Assembly: GCF_900104085.1 (NCBI RefSeq)
Contig: NZ_FNLD01000002.1
Span: forward strand, 558,001 to 622,000
Origin: Pseudoxanthomonas sp. CF125
GTDB lineage: Bacteria; Pseudomonadota; Gammaproteobacteria; Xanthomonadales; Xanthomonadaceae
Length of the DNA: 64,000 nucleotides
Reading direction: 5' to 3'
The notes under the pieces are model-generated. The model was given only the letters and a program-made list of their open reading frames with translations, made no database searches and was not told where the DNA came from. Shown piece after piece: positions 18,755 to 28,635 of the stretch. How positions within the stretch are numbered: position 1 is the first letter of the stretch; the number at the start of each line of letters is the position of its first letter. Position numbers and translations under genes: made by a program.

Positions 18755-19657
18755 TCAGTCATTCAAATGACGGGCCAGGTTGGCGACCAATCGCTCGACG
18801 CTGCCGGGCGCCTGGGCGAAGAAGAGCGATGGTTCGGTCAATTCCAGTTCCAGCAGTCGCGATTTGCCGGCGTCATCCCGGATGAGATCGATGCGGGCAT
18901 AGGACAGCGGCTGTTCGAGCTGCAGCAGGCGTTCGGTTGCCATCAGGACCCTTTCGGCTAGCTGGCGCTCGGCCGGGTCCGCATCGCGTGGGGTTATCTC
19001 GCCAGCGGCGTGGGGTGTTGTAGTGGCGGGCTGGTCGGGGCGCAGCAGCGCTGCTTTGCCGATGGCATGGCTGAACTGCCCATCGAAGTAGATCAGGGCG
19101 GCCTCGCCGGCGCTGTCTACCGACCGCAGGTAGGGCTGCAGCATCACACTGCGTCCTTGCTCGAGCAGCCGGGCGATATGGTTGCCGGCAGCGAAATCCT
19201 GCGCCCGCGAGTAGCGCTGGGTATCGCGGGAGCCCGCGCTGACGGTGGGTTTGACCACGAACTCCTCTGCTTCTTCCCCTGTCAGGAAGGCCTGCAACGC
19301 CTCAAGAGGCTCCGCGTCCGGCTCCACGAATACGGTAGGCACGACCGGCACATCGGCGGCCTCCAGATCGGCAAGATAATGCTTGTCGGTATTCCAGCGA
19401 ACGACGTTGAGCGGATTCAGCAGCCGGGTGGATTGCTGCACGCGATCGCACCAGCCCAGGAATTCCGCCAAGCGTTCGGTGTAGTCCCAGGGAGAACGCA
19501 GCAGGGCCGCATCGAAGCGACGCCAGCTGACCGTGGCATCGTCCCAGGCGACGACGCGCGCGTGCAGGCCGGCACGGGCACAGGCTTCAAGCATAGGGGC
19601 AAGGTCATCATCGTGACCGGTGGCGGCGACCGCGGTGACCAGGGCGAGTGTCTTCAT
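18755..19657 (-). CDS. ATP-grasp family ligase, glutathione synthase/RimK-like
   Basis: A 300-residue soluble protein. A Rossmann-like N-terminal part ([21 protein letters not shown]) is followed by a central ATP-grasp portion ([15 protein letters not shown] near 160, [22 protein letters not shown] near 195-215) and the terminal metal/ATP site [11 protein letters not shown]. It is closest in pattern to small ATP-grasp ligases of the cyclo-ligase/RimK group. The substrate is unknown. It is divergent from scoA with 111 bp between the starts. Confidence 0.78.
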   Translation of the reverse strand: MKTLALVTAVAATGHDDDLAPMLEACARAGLHARVVAWDDATVSWRRFDAALLRSPWDYTERLAEFLGWCDRVQQSTRLLNPLNVVRWNTDKHYLADLEAADVPVVPTVFVEPDAEPLEALQAFLTGEEAEEFVVKPTVSAGSRDTQRYSRAQDFAAGNHIARLLEQGRSVMLQPYLRSVDSAGEAALIYFDGQFSHAIGKAALLRPDQPATTTPHAAGEITPRDADPAERQLAERVLMATERLLQLEQPLSYARIDLIRDDAGKSRLLELELTEPSLFFAQAPGSVERLVANLARHLND

Positions 19658-19768
19658 GGCCCAAGTTTAAGGGCGACCGCGTTCGCTGGTGGGTATTGGC
19701 CGAAAGTACCTGTGTGCGTTGCGGGCAGCCGGTTAAAATGGCCGACAATTTCCCGAACGGATAAGGTC

Positions 19769-20515
19769 ATGGTCGAAGCGGTCGCCTCCTCGCCTTCGCG
19801 TAGCGGAGCCAAGAGCAAGCTCTATCCCAGCGCCGACGCAGCCTTGAAGGGGGTCGTTTCCGACGATCAAATCGTGGCGGTGGGCGGATTCGGGCTTTGC
19901 GGCATTCCCGAGGCCTTGATCCTCGCTTTGCGCGATAGCGGCGTCAAAGGCCTGACCGCCATCTCCAACAACGCCGGCGTGGATGGCTTCGGGCTGGGCC
20001 AACTGCTCTCCACGCGCCAGATCCGCAAAATGATTTCCTCCTACGTCGGCGAGAACAAGGAGTTCGAGCGGCAATATCTTTCCGGCGAACTGGAGCTCGA
20101 GTTCAACCCGCAGGGCACGTTGGCCGAGCGCCTGCGGGCCGGCGGAGCGGGGATTCCGGCGTTCTTCACTCGCACCGGCTACGGCACCATCGTGGCCGAG
20201 GGCAAGGAAACCCGGGAGTTCGATGGTTTCCAATACGTGATGGAAACCGCTTTGAAAGCGGATGTGTCGCTGGTGAAGGCCTGGAAGGCCGACACCGCCG
20301 GCAACCTGGTCTACCGCAAGACCGCGCGCAACTTCAATCCGGCCGTGGCGACCGCGGGCAAGGTATGTGTCGCCGAAGCGGAGATCATCGTCGAAGTGGG
20401 CGAGCTGGACCCCGACCAGATCCATACGCCGGGCATCTACGTGGACCGCCTGGTGCATAACCCCCACCCTGAAAAGCGCATAGAAAACCGTACCGTGACC
20501 GGAGGAACCCGCTGA
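19769..20515 (+). CDS. scoA: 3-oxoacid (succinyl-CoA:acetoacetate) CoA-transferase subunit A
   Basis: A 248-residue alpha subunit. The start is the ATG at 19769 with AAGG just upstream, giving the typical N terminus [35 protein letters not shown]. The interior carries FFTRTGYGT and [22 protein letters not shown] motifs of the family. With subunit B it activates acetoacetate with CoA from succinyl-CoA, linking ketone-body use to the TCA cycle. Xanthomonas annotations call this pair lpsI/lpsJ because of its closeness to the LPS locus. Confidence 0.94.
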   Translation: MVEAVASSPSRSGAKSKLYPSADAALKGVVSDDQIVAVGGFGLCGIPEALILALRDSGVKGLTAISNNAGVDGFGLGQLLSTRQIRKMISSYVGENKEFERQYLSGELELEFNPQGTLAERLRAGGAGIPAFFTRTGYGTIVAEGKETREFDGFQYVMETALKADVSLVKAWKADTAGNLVYRKTARNFNPAVATAGKVCVAEAEIIVEVGELDPDQIHTPGIYVDRLVHNPHPEKRIENRTVTGGTR

Positions 20516-21141
20516 TGGCCTGGACCCGCGACGAAATGGCCCAGCGCGCCGCCCTGGAACTGACCGATGGCGCCTATGTGAACCTGGGCATCGGCTTGCC
20601 GACCTTGGTGGCCAATTACATACCCGAAGGTATGGATGTCTGGCTGCAGTCCGAGAACGGGCTGTTGGGCATCGGGCCGTTCCCGACCGAAGACGAAATC
20701 GACGCCGACCTGATCAATGCAGGCAAGCAGACCGTAACCGCACGCAAGGGTGCCAGCTATTTCGGTAGCCACGACTCCTTCGCCATGATCCGCGGCGGCC
20801 ATATCGACCTAGCCGTGCTGGGCGCCATGCAGGTCACCGACAAGGGCGATCTGGCCAATTGGATGGTTCCTGGCAAGATGGTCAAGGGCATGGGCGGTGC
20901 CATGGACCTGGTGGCCGGGGTCAAGCGCATCGTGGTGCTGATGGAGCATGTGGCTAAGGACGGCAGCCACAAGATTCTCCCCGAGTGCAACCTTCCCTTG
21001 ACCGGGGTAGGGGTGGTGAACCGGATCATCACCGACCTGGCGGTATTCGACGTAACCCCCCAGGGACTGGTGCTTGTGGAATCGGCCGAAGGGGTGACCC
21101 GAAGCGACCTGGAAGCCAAAACCGGGGTCGGTTTCACCTGA
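20515..21141 (+). CDS. scoB: 3-oxoacid CoA-transferase subunit B
   Basis: A 208-residue beta subunit that starts within the scoA stop (TGATG overlap). The catalytic glutamate lies in [10 protein letters not shown] (about residues 44-53). [13 protein letters not shown] and [24 protein letters not shown] are diagnostic. Stoichiometric expression with scoA is expected from the overlap. It is followed by a GC-rich hairpin at about 21.2 kb. Confidence 0.95.
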   Translation: MAWTRDEMAQRAALELTDGAYVNLGIGLPTLVANYIPEGMDVWLQSENGLLGIGPFPTEDEIDADLINAGKQTVTARKGASYFGSHDSFAMIRGGHIDLAVLGAMQVTDKGDLANWMVPGKMVKGMGGAMDLVAGVKRIVVLMEHVAKDGSHKILPECNLPLTGVGVVNRIITDLAVFDVTPQGLVLVESAEGVTRSDLEAKTGVGFT

Positions 21142-21198
21142 AAGGAACAACAGCCCCCGCGTCGGCTTAACCTGTATAAGGCCCAAATATGCTGGGAC

Positions 21199-21240
21199 AA
21201 CCGCGACCGCTCTCACTATTGTTAAGTGGGGTCGCGGGTT
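21199..21240 (+). terminator. Hairpin after scoAB, possible weak terminator
   Basis: An inverted repeat (AACCGCGACC paired with GGTCGCGGGTT, one bulge) encloses a smaller CACT/AGTG stem. A T-containing but not T-rich stretch follows (ATAGTTTGTTATC). It could end scoAB transcription or shape the leader of the metalloprotease gene that begins at 21288. Confidence 0.4.
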
Positions 21241-21287
21241 ATAGTTTGTTATCAGGGGCAATAAATTCAGTCGGGTTGAGGGTTCTC

Positions 21288-23717
21288 ATGAAGTTTCGCG
21301 TAGGCGCTTGCGCTCTGTTGGTATGTCTGGCCGGCTGCTCTGCCGAAGCTCCCGATACTAAGTTCGGCGATCAGCGGGGCGCGGCCTCGACAAGTTCACG
21401 TACTGCTCAGCGGCTGCCCTCGGTTCAAGCCGGTCGCGATACCGGCCAATCAATCGCCAATGCGCCTGATCGCGGCGAATTGATCCAGTACAAGAACAAA
21501 GGCGCTGCGACTAAACGCGAAGGCGCCTATACCTGGTTTCCGGTCGCGATCAGTGAAGCACACGCCCTGAAAGCGGTTGTAGGCGGCATCATGACCATTC
21601 CGTCACCGGACGGCTCGCAGGTCAAGTTGCGCTATGAGCGGCACGTAGAGCATCCCGATGGCAACTGGACCTGGATCGGGCGTGTCATTGGCGGAGACCA
21701 GAAGCAGGAAGCCATTCTGACTTTCGGCGAAAAAGCCGTATTTGGTTCTATTCCCCAGAAGACGGGCTCCCCACTGAATCTACAAACACGTGGCAGCACG
21801 TTGTACGTAGTGCAGACCGATCAGTCCAAGGTTAAGAATCCAAACAGCCGCAGCGACATGATGGTACCTCCGGCTGCTGCCTTCCGCAGTCAGCTGCTGG
21901 CCGCGGCTTCCAAAGCGCAGGTCTCCCAATCCGCCGGGGAAACGAAAGCTGCAACCCCGGCCACCACTATCGACATTGCGCTCGGGTATAGCGCTGGTTT
22001 AAGAGCGGTGTACGGTAGCCAGTCGGCGACGGTGACCCGCTTGGTCAACCTAGTTGACGTGGGCAACGAGGCATTCAATAACAGCCTGATTACCGGTGCG
22101 CTGCGCATAGTCAATGCCGTGGAGGTTAACTATGCGGACAACACTACGAACAAAGTCGCCCTAGGTGAGTTGACCGGCACGACCGGCACCGCGCCAGTTA
22201 CCATTCCCGCATCGCTTGCTCCGCTGCGAACTGCCCGCGACCAGTACGGCGCTGACCTTGCTATCTTGGTGCGTAAGTTCCAGACCCCGGAAAACCAAGG
22301 TTGCGGTATCGCGTGGTTGAATGGATCCGGCGGCGTGCCGATCGATCCGACCACCGACGATGATTTCGGATTTGCGGTAATCAGCGACGGCACTGACACC
22401 GGCACGGATAACAACACCTATTTCTGCGCTGTAGAGAGCTTAATACATGAGGTCGGCCACCTGATGGGTTCGGCCCATGATCGCGATAATTCGAAGATCA
22501 ACCCGGACCTGCCGTCAGGCGGAACCAACTTGCTTTTCGGCCGCTATCCTTACTCGTTCGGTATGAAGACAACTGCGGCCAATGGTAACTTCTACACCAT
22601 CATGGCGTATGGAGACGACAACCAAGACTTCTATCGCACATTCTCCAATCCGCTAGTTTTGAAGTGCGGACCCGCCGACAATCTGCCATGCGGCGTTACG
22701 GATCAGACCGACAATGCGCGTAGCTTGAATCAGACGATTCCGGTGGTAGCGCAATTCCGCGACAGGGTCGTGCCGTTGGGTGTGGTGGCCAATGACTTCA
22801 ACGCCGATGGTCGTTCGGACATCTACTGGCGCAACATGTCCACCGGCGTCAACGACGAGTGGCACATGAATGGCTTGGCCATCGCCAGTTCCGGCACCGT
22901 ATACGTGGAAGCCAACCAGGCTTGGAAAGTTGTCGGCACCGGCGACTTTAATGGCGATCACAAGGCCGACGTGCTGTGGCGGAATTTCACCAGCGGCCAA
23001 CTTTTCATCCAGCACATGGATGGCCGCACAATCCTCGCCACCTCTGGCACGTCGAACACGGTGGCCGACAAGAACTGGCAAATAGCCGCTTTGGCCGACT
23101 TCGATGGCGATGGAATCACCGACATCCTGTGGCGCAACATCGTGCTGGGTACGCACGACATCTGGCTGATGAGCGGCCGCGTACCGCGTGCGCAGCAGTT
23201 CGTCTACCACGAGCCGAACCTAGCATGGAAGATCATCGGTGCAGGCGACTTCAATGGCGATGGCATGGCCGACATCCTGTGGCGCAACAGCTCCACCGGC
23301 GAGAACTACATCGTGTTCATGCGTGGCTTTGTCGTCCAGGCGACCTCCGGGTTTACCCGCCGGGAGTCCAACCAAGCGTGGAAGATTGTGGCGATCCGTG
23401 ACTTCGATGGCGATGGCATCGCCGACGTCTACTGGCGCAATGACACCACGGGTGTCAACCACCTTTGGAAGATGAACGGAACGACGGTAGTGACTGACAC
23501 GCAGGTTTATGTCGAGCCTAATCAGGCTTGGAAGATCGTCAGTTCCGGCGACTACAACGGTGATGGCTATGCCGACGTGCTGTGGCGCAATTCAACCAGC
23601 GGACAGAACTACATGCAGCTGATGCGCGGCGCGCAAATCCTTTCAGCCAGCGAAATTTATCGTGTGCCGGATACCAACTGGCAGATCATGGGGGGCGATC
23701 GCGTACCGGCCAACTGA
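21288..23717 (+). CDS. Metzincin (M12-like) metalloprotease lipoprotein with FG-GAP repeats
   Basis: An 809-residue protein started at the ATG after GAGGG, where the lipobox LAGC (Ser at +2) begins. A propeptide-like region runs to about 240. The catalytic domain follows, with the extended zinc site HEVGHLMGSAHD (about 387-398) and a Met-turn candidate YTIMAYGD. Residues about 498-809 contain six Ca-binding FG-GAP/VCBS-type repeats of ~50 residues (FNADGRSDIYWRN, FNGDGMADILWRN and variants) that likely form a beta-propeller. Expected location is the outer surface or secreted, probably via the type II system. Base composition is less GC-rich than the flanking genes. Confidence 0.88.
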   Translation: MKFRVGACALLVCLAGCSAEAPDTKFGDQRGAASTSSRTAQRLPSVQAGRDTGQSIANAPDRGELIQYKNKGAATKREGAYTWFPVAISEAHALKAVVGGIMTIPSPDGSQVKLRYERHVEHPDGNWTWIGRVIGGDQKQEAILTFGEKAVFGSIPQKTGSPLNLQTRGSTLYVVQTDQSKVKNPNSRSDMMVPPAAAFRSQLLAAASKAQVSQSAGETKAATPATTIDIALGYSAGLRAVYGSQSATVTRLVNLVDVGNEAFNNSLITGALRIVNAVEVNYADNTTNKVALGELTGTTGTAPVTIPASLAPLRTARDQYGADLAILVRKFQTPENQGCGIAWLNGSGGVPIDPTTDDDFGFAVISDGTDTGTDNNTYFCAVESLIHEVGHLMGSAHDRDNSKINPDLPSGGTNLLFGRYPYSFGMKTTAANGNFYTIMAYGDDNQDFYRTFSNPLVLKCGPADNLPCGVTDQTDNARSLNQTIPVVAQFRDRVVPLGVVANDFNADGRSDIYWRNMSTGVNDEWHMNGLAIASSGTVYVEANQAWKVVGTGDFNGDHKADVLWRNFTSGQLFIQHMDGRTILATSGTSNTVADKNWQIAALADFDGDGITDILWRNIVLGTHDIWLMSGRVPRAQQFVYHEPNLAWKIIGAGDFNGDGMADILWRNSSTGENYIVFMRGFVVQATSGFTRRESNQAWKIVAIRDFDGDGIADVYWRNDTTGVNHLWKMNGTTVVTDTQVYVEPNQAWKIVSSGDYNGDGYADVLWRNSTSGQNYMQLMRGAQILSASEIYRVPDTNWQIMGGDRVPAN

Positions 23718-23741
23718 CCGTACGTCATCTGCAGAGCTTGT

Positions 23742-23774
23742 AAAAAGGGGTCGTTTTAGCGACCCCTTTTTTTG
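23742..23774. terminator. Bidirectional rho-independent terminator
   Basis: An 11-bp perfect stem (AAAAGGGGTCG with CGACCCCTTTT) around the loop TTTTAG is followed by a T tract. The A-rich left side makes it serve the minus strand as well. It lies between the convergent metalloprotease and ETF-ubiquinone oxidoreductase genes. Confidence 0.92.
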
Positions 23775-23786
23775 TTTCTGCGCTTT

Positions 23787-25406
23787 CTACAGATTCTGGT
23801 AATTCGGGCCCGAACCACCTTCCGGCGTCACCCAGGTGATGATCTCGTACGGGTCCTTGATATCGCAGGTCTTGCAGTGCACGCAGTTGGCGGCGTTGAT
23901 CTGCAGGCGTTTTCCCGTTTCGTCCGCAACGATCTCGTAGACGTTGGCGGGGCAGAAGCGGGTGCAGGGATTGTCGTATTCCTCGGCGCAACGGGTGATG
24001 CAGATCGAGGTGTCGGCGACCTTCAGGTGCACGGGCTGATCTTCGTCGTGCTCGGTGGCGGCGTAGTAGACGGCCTGCAGCCGATCGCGCGGGGCGAGGG
24101 TGCGTTGCACGTAGTCGCGCTTGGACTGTTCGTGCTCGCCCAGTTTGTCCAGTGAGGACCAGTCGGGCTTCACCTTCAGCGTCCACGGCGACAGGCCGCC
24201 GGTGACGGTTTCCCAGCCCGCATTCAACATGCCGAACCACAAGCCTTTCTTGAAGCCGGGCTTGATGTTGCGCACCCGTTTCAGTTCCTTCATCGCATCG
24301 GAAGCACGCAGCTTCGCGTCGAAGCCGGCCGGATCCATCGATTGCGCCAGGTGCTCGGCGGCGAGCATGCCGCTGCGGATGGCCTGGTGGGTGCCCTTAA
24401 TCTTGGGCACGTTGAGCAGGCCGGCGGTATCGCCGATCAGCAGCGCGCCGGGCATCTCCACTTTGGGCAGCGATTGCCAACCGCCGGTGACGATGGCGCG
24501 CGCGCCGGCCGACAGGATCGTGCCGCCTTCCAGCAGGGGCGCGATCAGGGGATGGTTCTTCCACTGCTGGAAAGCTTCCCAGGGTTTGTACCCGGGATCC
24601 TTGTAATCCAGGCCGCTCACGTAACCCAGTGCGATCTGATTGTTTTCCAGGTGATACAGGAAGCTGCCGCCATAGGTGCGGTTGTCGGCGGGCCAGCCCA
24701 GCGTGTGCACGATTTTTCCTGCGGATACCCGGCCTTCCGGTACCTGCCACAGTTCCTTGATGCCGATCGAATAGCCCTGCGGATCGCTGTCGTTGTCCAA
24801 GGCGAATCGTTTGACGAGGCGCTTGGTCAAATGCCCGCGCGCGCCTTCGGCTAGTACGGTGACCTTGGCATGGATGTCGATGCCTGCGGTGTAGCCGGGC
24901 TTGTGGGAACCGTCCCGTGCCACTCCCATGTCGCCGATGCGTACACCGATGACTTTCCCCTGGTCATCGTGCAGGGTTTCGGCGGCGGCGAAGCCGGGGT
25001 AGATCTCCACGCCCAGCGCCTCGGCCTGCGGCGCCAGCCACGCGCACATCGCGCCGAGACTGACGATGAAGTTGCCGTGGTTGTTCATGCCGGGCGGGAC
25101 GAACGGGAACTTGCGTCCGCCGGTTTTGTTCAGGTGCCAGAATTCGTCTTCCTTGGCCGCCACGCAGATCGGCGGAGGCGCGTCGCGCCAACCGGGCAGG
25201 AGGGCATCCAGCGGACCGGGTTCGATCACCGCGCCGGACAGGATATGCGCGCCGATGGTGCTGGATTTCTCGATCACGCAGACGCTGATGTCCGGATTGA
25301 TCTGCTTGAGCCTGATCGCGAAGGACAGACCCGCGGGGCCTGCGCCGACGGTGACGACGTCGTATTCCATCACATCGCGTTCTGCATCGGTCATCGGGGT
25401 TTCCAT
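23787..25406 (-). CDS. etfD: Electron transfer flavoprotein-ubiquinone oxidoreductase
   Basis: A 539-residue membrane-associated flavoprotein. It has an N-terminal FAD motif DVVTVGAGPAGLSFAIRL, a GAHILSGAVIEPGPL segment, a ubiquinone/FAD middle region (GDTAGLLNVPKIKGTHQAIRSGM) and a C-terminal 4Fe-4S cluster site (CTRFCPANVYEI and NCVHCKTCDIKDP). It transfers electrons from EtfAB to ubiquinone. The start is taken at METPMTDAERD; a second Met four codons on (25394) is an alternative. The frame stays open upstream but has no family resemblance there. Confidence 0.95.
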   Translation of the reverse strand: METPMTDAERDVMEYDVVTVGAGPAGLSFAIRLKQINPDISVCVIEKSSTIGAHILSGAVIEPGPLDALLPGWRDAPPPICVAAKEDEFWHLNKTGGRKFPFVPPGMNNHGNFIVSLGAMCAWLAPQAEALGVEIYPGFAAAETLHDDQGKVIGVRIGDMGVARDGSHKPGYTAGIDIHAKVTVLAEGARGHLTKRLVKRFALDNDSDPQGYSIGIKELWQVPEGRVSAGKIVHTLGWPADNRTYGGSFLYHLENNQIALGYVSGLDYKDPGYKPWEAFQQWKNHPLIAPLLEGGTILSAGARAIVTGGWQSLPKVEMPGALLIGDTAGLLNVPKIKGTHQAIRSGMLAAEHLAQSMDPAGFDAKLRASDAMKELKRVRNIKPGFKKGLWFGMLNAGWETVTGGLSPWTLKVKPDWSSLDKLGEHEQSKRDYVQRTLAPRDRLQAVYYAATEHDEDQPVHLKVADTSICITRCAEEYDNPCTRFCPANVYEIVADETGKRLQINAANCVHCKTCDIKDPYEIITWVTPEGGSGPNYQNL

Positions 25407-25474
25407 GGCTGGCTTGCGGCTGCGGCTATTTTCGGTGTTTGCGGAGGAAGGGGCAAATCCGCCAGCATGGCTCC

Positions 25475-26086
25475 ATGTCCGTACTGCGTCCCCTTGCAAC
25501 GAATGGTAGCGATCAGGCTCTGCCAGGCACGGAACTCTGGTTCGCGCCGGACTGGCTGGAGACCGGGCAGGCCGACGCGCTGTTTGCGGAGTTGCAGGAT
25601 GCGATCGAATGGGAGACGCACCGCATACGCCTGTTCGGCCGTGAGGTGGACTCTCCCAGGCTGAGCAGCTGGATAGGTAATGAAGACGCGGCCTACACTT
25701 ATTCGGGCACACGGTTCCAGCCGCGGCCCTGGCCCCCAGCGCTGACCGATATCCTTCGCCGGCTTGCGCAGGAGCTGGATTGCCGATTCAACAGCGTCCT
25801 GGCCAACCGCTATCGCGATGGACGCGATTACATGGGTTGGCACAGCGACAACGAACCTGCGTTGGGCCCGCATCCGGTCATCGCTTCCCTGAGCTTGGGT
25901 GCGACGCGGCGCTTCGTGCTGAAACACCGCCATGAGGCATCACGCAAACTGGAATTGCCATTGGCGCACGGCAGCCTACTGGTGATGCGCGGGGACACGC
26001 AGACCAATTACAAGCATTCGCTGCCGCGTACGGCCAAGCCGATGGGAGAACGCATCAACTTGACCTTTCGCCGAATACTGGCTTGA
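25475..26086 (+). CDS. AlkB-family 2-oxoglutarate/Fe(II) dioxygenase
   Basis: A 203-residue protein with the AlkB core: WHSDNEP supplies the His and Asp iron ligands, and KHSLPRT with RINLTFR supplies the third His and the 2-oxoglutarate-binding Arg. YTYSGTRFQPRPWP is typical of the AlkB2-like bacterial group. Likely role: oxidative removal of alkyl lesions from DNA or RNA bases. It is divergent from etfD (68 bp apart) and convergent with the Mla operon. The start is the first ATG giving the family N terminus. Confidence 0.9.
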   Translation: MSVLRPLATNGSDQALPGTELWFAPDWLETGQADALFAELQDAIEWETHRIRLFGREVDSPRLSSWIGNEDAAYTYSGTRFQPRPWPPALTDILRRLAQELDCRFNSVLANRYRDGRDYMGWHSDNEPALGPHPVIASLSLGATRRFVLKHRHEASRKLELPLAHGSLLVMRGDTQTNYKHSLPRTAKPMGERINLTFRRILA

Positions 26087-26097
26087 AACGATGAACG

Positions 26098-26748
26098 TCA
26101 GCGCTTGTCGCGGCTGGCGTCGCTTTTTCCGGTGGTCAGCACCCAGCCGACGACTTCGCTTCCCAGTTTCTCCAACGCCGTGTCGAAGGCGGTCGCCACC
26201 TGCGCCACTTCCACGCCGGCCGAAGGCTCCACCTGCAGAAACGTACGCGAGGCGACGATGCGTTGGTCGCTGGTGTGCAGAAGCTTGGCGGTGAGTTCGA
26301 TGGTGGCCGAGGGGACTGTATTGCCCGCGTAATCGGCTTCGTAGCGGCGCAGATCCATGATCAGCCGGTAGTCGGCGCGGATGCCGCTGCCGGCGCGGGC
26401 GACGGCGGGGATCTTGCCCGAGTCCTCCAGCGCACGCAGCACCGTGGCTTCGATCAGGTCGGTGGAAGGCTGCGACCAGGTCACGCTCTTGTAGACCTGC
26501 AGCTCGCCGGGCACCGGACGCACCGCGATGCGCGGGCTGTCGACCACGCGCGCGGCGGTGGGCTTGGCCACCGCCAGCTGCCAGGTCACCGAAGGCCAGG
26601 AAGGATCGGGCGTCACCTTCACCTGCGGCGCGTAGATCGTCACCGGATCGCGTTGCTTGCCGTTTCCCAGCACCGAACAGCCGGTCAGCAGCATGAGCGG
26701 CATGGCGACGGAAAGAAGACGAAGAGAGGCCGGTCGCATCGATTTCAT
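26098..26748 (-). CDS. ABC-type transport auxiliary lipoprotein (PqiC-like) of Mla/MCE system
   Basis: A 216-residue lipoprotein with lipobox LLTGC and an ABC_trans_aux-type domain (TIYAPQVKVTPDPSWPSVTWQLAV, then DSPRIAVRPVPGELQVYKSVTWSQP). Proteins of this type follow MCE genes and are thought to link the MCE ring to the outer membrane. It begins in an ATGA overlap with mlaD and ends the operon. No mlaC or mlaB gene is adjacent; the STAS function is fused to the permease. Confidence 0.85.
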   Translation of the reverse strand: MKSMRPASLRLLSVAMPLMLLTGCSVLGNGKQRDPVTIYAPQVKVTPDPSWPSVTWQLAVAKPTAARVVDSPRIAVRPVPGELQVYKSVTWSQPSTDLIEATVLRALEDSGKIPAVARAGSGIRADYRLIMDLRRYEADYAGNTVPSATIELTAKLLHTSDQRIVASRTFLQVEPSAGVEVAQVATAFDTALEKLGSEVVGWVLTTGKSDASRDKR

Positions 26749-27671
26749 TTCGGTTCGAACTCCTTGGGTGCGTCGCGACCCAGCAGGTAGCGCGCGGGGT
26801 TGCCTTCAAGCCGGTCGCTGACTTGGCGCAGGTCGCGGATCAGGCTGCGCAATTCGGACAGGGTAGGACCCAGTTGCCCCAGCCCGTCGCTGGCGAAACT
26901 GTTGATGGCCGCGCGGTTCTCGCCGAGGATCGCGTCGGCGTTGCCGGCCGCCGAATCCAGTCGCGCCAACGTGCTTTCCAGCTTGTTGAGGATCGGCGGA
27001 AGCTGCTTCACCAGGTTCTGGTCCAGGCGCTGGATGGTGCCGTTGGTGGTGTCCAGGGTGCGGTCGAGGTTGGTGGCCGCATCGCGGGCGCTGGCGATCA
27101 ACGCTTGCAGGCCTTCCTCGCGATTGGCCATGTCGCCGCTGATGGTTTCCAGGTTCTGCAAGGTGCTGGCGATGCGCGCCACGTTCTGGTCGCTCAGCAC
27201 CTGGTCCAGTCGCTCGACGATGCGGTTGGCGGTGTCGGTGATGTTCTGCAACGCCGAGGGTGCGGTCTGGATGACCGGCGCTTCGCGCGTATCGACCGAA
27301 GTAAGCGCCGGGGCCTGCGGCGTGCCGCCGCTCAATTGGATGATGGAAGGACCGGTCAGGCTGGTGATGGCCAGTTTTGCGCGCGTGTCTGCCTTGACCG
27401 GCGTGGTCGCTTCCAGGCGGATCCTGGCGATCACCTGGCGCGGGTCGTTGGGCGCCAGCGACAGTTTGGTGATGGAGCCCACTGCGATGCCGTTGTACTG
27501 CACCGGACTACCCACGGACAGGCCGGTGACCGCTTCGCGGAACACCACCTGGTACTCCTGCCAGCTGCGCTCGGAGGAGTACTTCGCCGCCCACAGCCCG
27601 AACAGCAGCAACGCGGCCGCAATGATGATGGTGAAAGCGCCGATGAGGACGTAGTTGGCTTTGGTTTCCAT
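26745..27671 (-). CDS. mlaD: MCE-domain phospholipid transport protein
   Basis: A 308-residue protein with one N-terminal membrane helix (about 7-28), an MCE/MlaD domain (FREAVTGLSVGSPVQYNGIAVGSI, about 45-68) and a long predicted helical tail (about 125-290) with coiled-coil character. Extended tails of this kind occur in MCE proteins that form a periplasmic tube or needle. It is placed 2 bp after mlaF. It is closer in architecture to PqiB/YebT-family single-MCE proteins than to the short E. coli MlaD. Confidence 0.9.
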   Translation of the reverse strand: METKANYVLIGAFTIIIAAALLLFGLWAAKYSSERSWQEYQVVFREAVTGLSVGSPVQYNGIAVGSITKLSLAPNDPRQVIARIRLEATTPVKADTRAKLAITSLTGPSIIQLSGGTPQAPALTSVDTREAPVIQTAPSALQNITDTANRIVERLDQVLSDQNVARIASTLQNLETISGDMANREEGLQALIASARDAATNLDRTLDTTNGTIQRLDQNLVKQLPPILNKLESTLARLDSAAGNADAILGENRAAINSFASDGLGQLGPTLSELRSLIRDLRQVSDRLEGNPARYLLGRDAPKEFEPK

Positions 27672-27673
27672 GT

Positions 27674-28549
27674 TCAGGACGCCTCTTGCTGGGTTCGTTC
27701 TTGGTAGGCATCGCGGCCTTGGCGCGCGGCACGTGCGCGCGGGCCGTGGAAATATTCCTGTACCCAGGGATGGTCGAGCTTCTCCACCTCGGCGATCGGC
27801 GCATTGATCACCACTTTGCGGTCGGCCAGCACCGCCACCCGGTCGCAGATAGCGTACAGGGTGTCCAGGTCGTGGGTGATGAGGAAGACGGTAAGGCCCA
27901 GCGCCTGCTGCAGGGTCCGGATCAGCCGGTCGAAGGCGGCCGCACCGATCGGGTCCAGCCCGGCGGTGGGCTCGTCCAGGAAAAGCAGCGGCGGGTCCAG
28001 CGCCAGCGCGCGTGCCAGGCCGGCGCGCTTGCGCATGCCGCCGGAGAGTTGCGAGGGCAGCTTGTTCAGCGCATCGGCCGGCAACCCGGCCAGCTTCACC
28101 TTCAGCAGCGCCAGCTCGTAGCGCCAGCTGTCGGGCAATTCGCCGTGGTGTTCCTTCAGTGGTACTTGCACGTTTTCGCCCACGGTCAGCGACGAGAACA
28201 AGGCGCCGTCCTGGAACAGCACGCCGGTATTGCGTTCTATGTGCTGGCGGTCCTGTGGGCGGGTCGACCGCGCATCGGTGCCTAGCACTTCTATTTCGCC
28301 GGCATTGGGAATGCGCAGGCCCAGGATGGAGCGCATCAGCACCGATTTGCCCGTGCCCGAACCGCCGACCACGCCCAGGATTTCGCCGGGACGCACGTCC
28401 AGATCCAGATCCTCGTGCACGGTCTGCTCGCCGAATTTGTTGGTCAGTCCGCGCACGCGGATGACCGGCGTGGTGCTGTCTGTCGGCGGATTGGCGGTGT
28501 CGATTGGCACTGTCGGTGCATTTCCTTGGCTGAATAACGGGTGCAGCAT
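27674..28549 (-). CDS. mlaF: Phospholipid ABC transporter ATPase (MlaF)
   Basis: A 291-residue ATPase with Walker A GGSGTGKS, signature LSGGMRKRAGLARAL, Walker B LLFLDEPTAGLDP and ITHD. VRGLTNKFGEQTVHEDLDLDV at the start is typical of MlaF. It energises lipid movement between the inner membrane and periplasm with MlaE. Start choice is uncertain: the ATG at 28549 has no strong ribosome site, and an internal GTG near 28511 is possible. The 86 bp after mlaE carry no obvious terminator. Confidence 0.92.
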   Translation of the reverse strand: MLHPLFSQGNAPTVPIDTANPPTDSTTPVIRVRGLTNKFGEQTVHEDLDLDVRPGEILGVVGGSGTGKSVLMRSILGLRIPNAGEIEVLGTDARSTRPQDRQHIERNTGVLFQDGALFSSLTVGENVQVPLKEHHGELPDSWRYELALLKVKLAGLPADALNKLPSQLSGGMRKRAGLARALALDPPLLFLDEPTAGLDPIGAAAFDRLIRTLQQALGLTVFLITHDLDTLYAICDRVAVLADRKVVINAPIAEVEKLDHPWVQEYFHGPRARAARQGRDAYQERTQQEAS

Positions 28550-28635
28550 TACGTTTTTACAGGTGAACCTTCGCGCGCGTAGCGCGCTCGGGCTCAACGA
28601 CGCATGCGCCAGTGGCGCATAAGCGCGTCGTTTCG

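Noticed and set aside
21142..21287. Riboswitch upstream of the metalloprotease
   Set aside because: A hairpin is present, but no conserved riboswitch core could be recognised; it is better explained as a transcript-end structure of scoAB.
23787..25712. N-terminal extension of ETF-ubiquinone oxidoreductase by about 100 residues
   Set aside because: The extra residues are low-complexity, overlap the divergent alkB gene, and precede the normal N terminus of the family.
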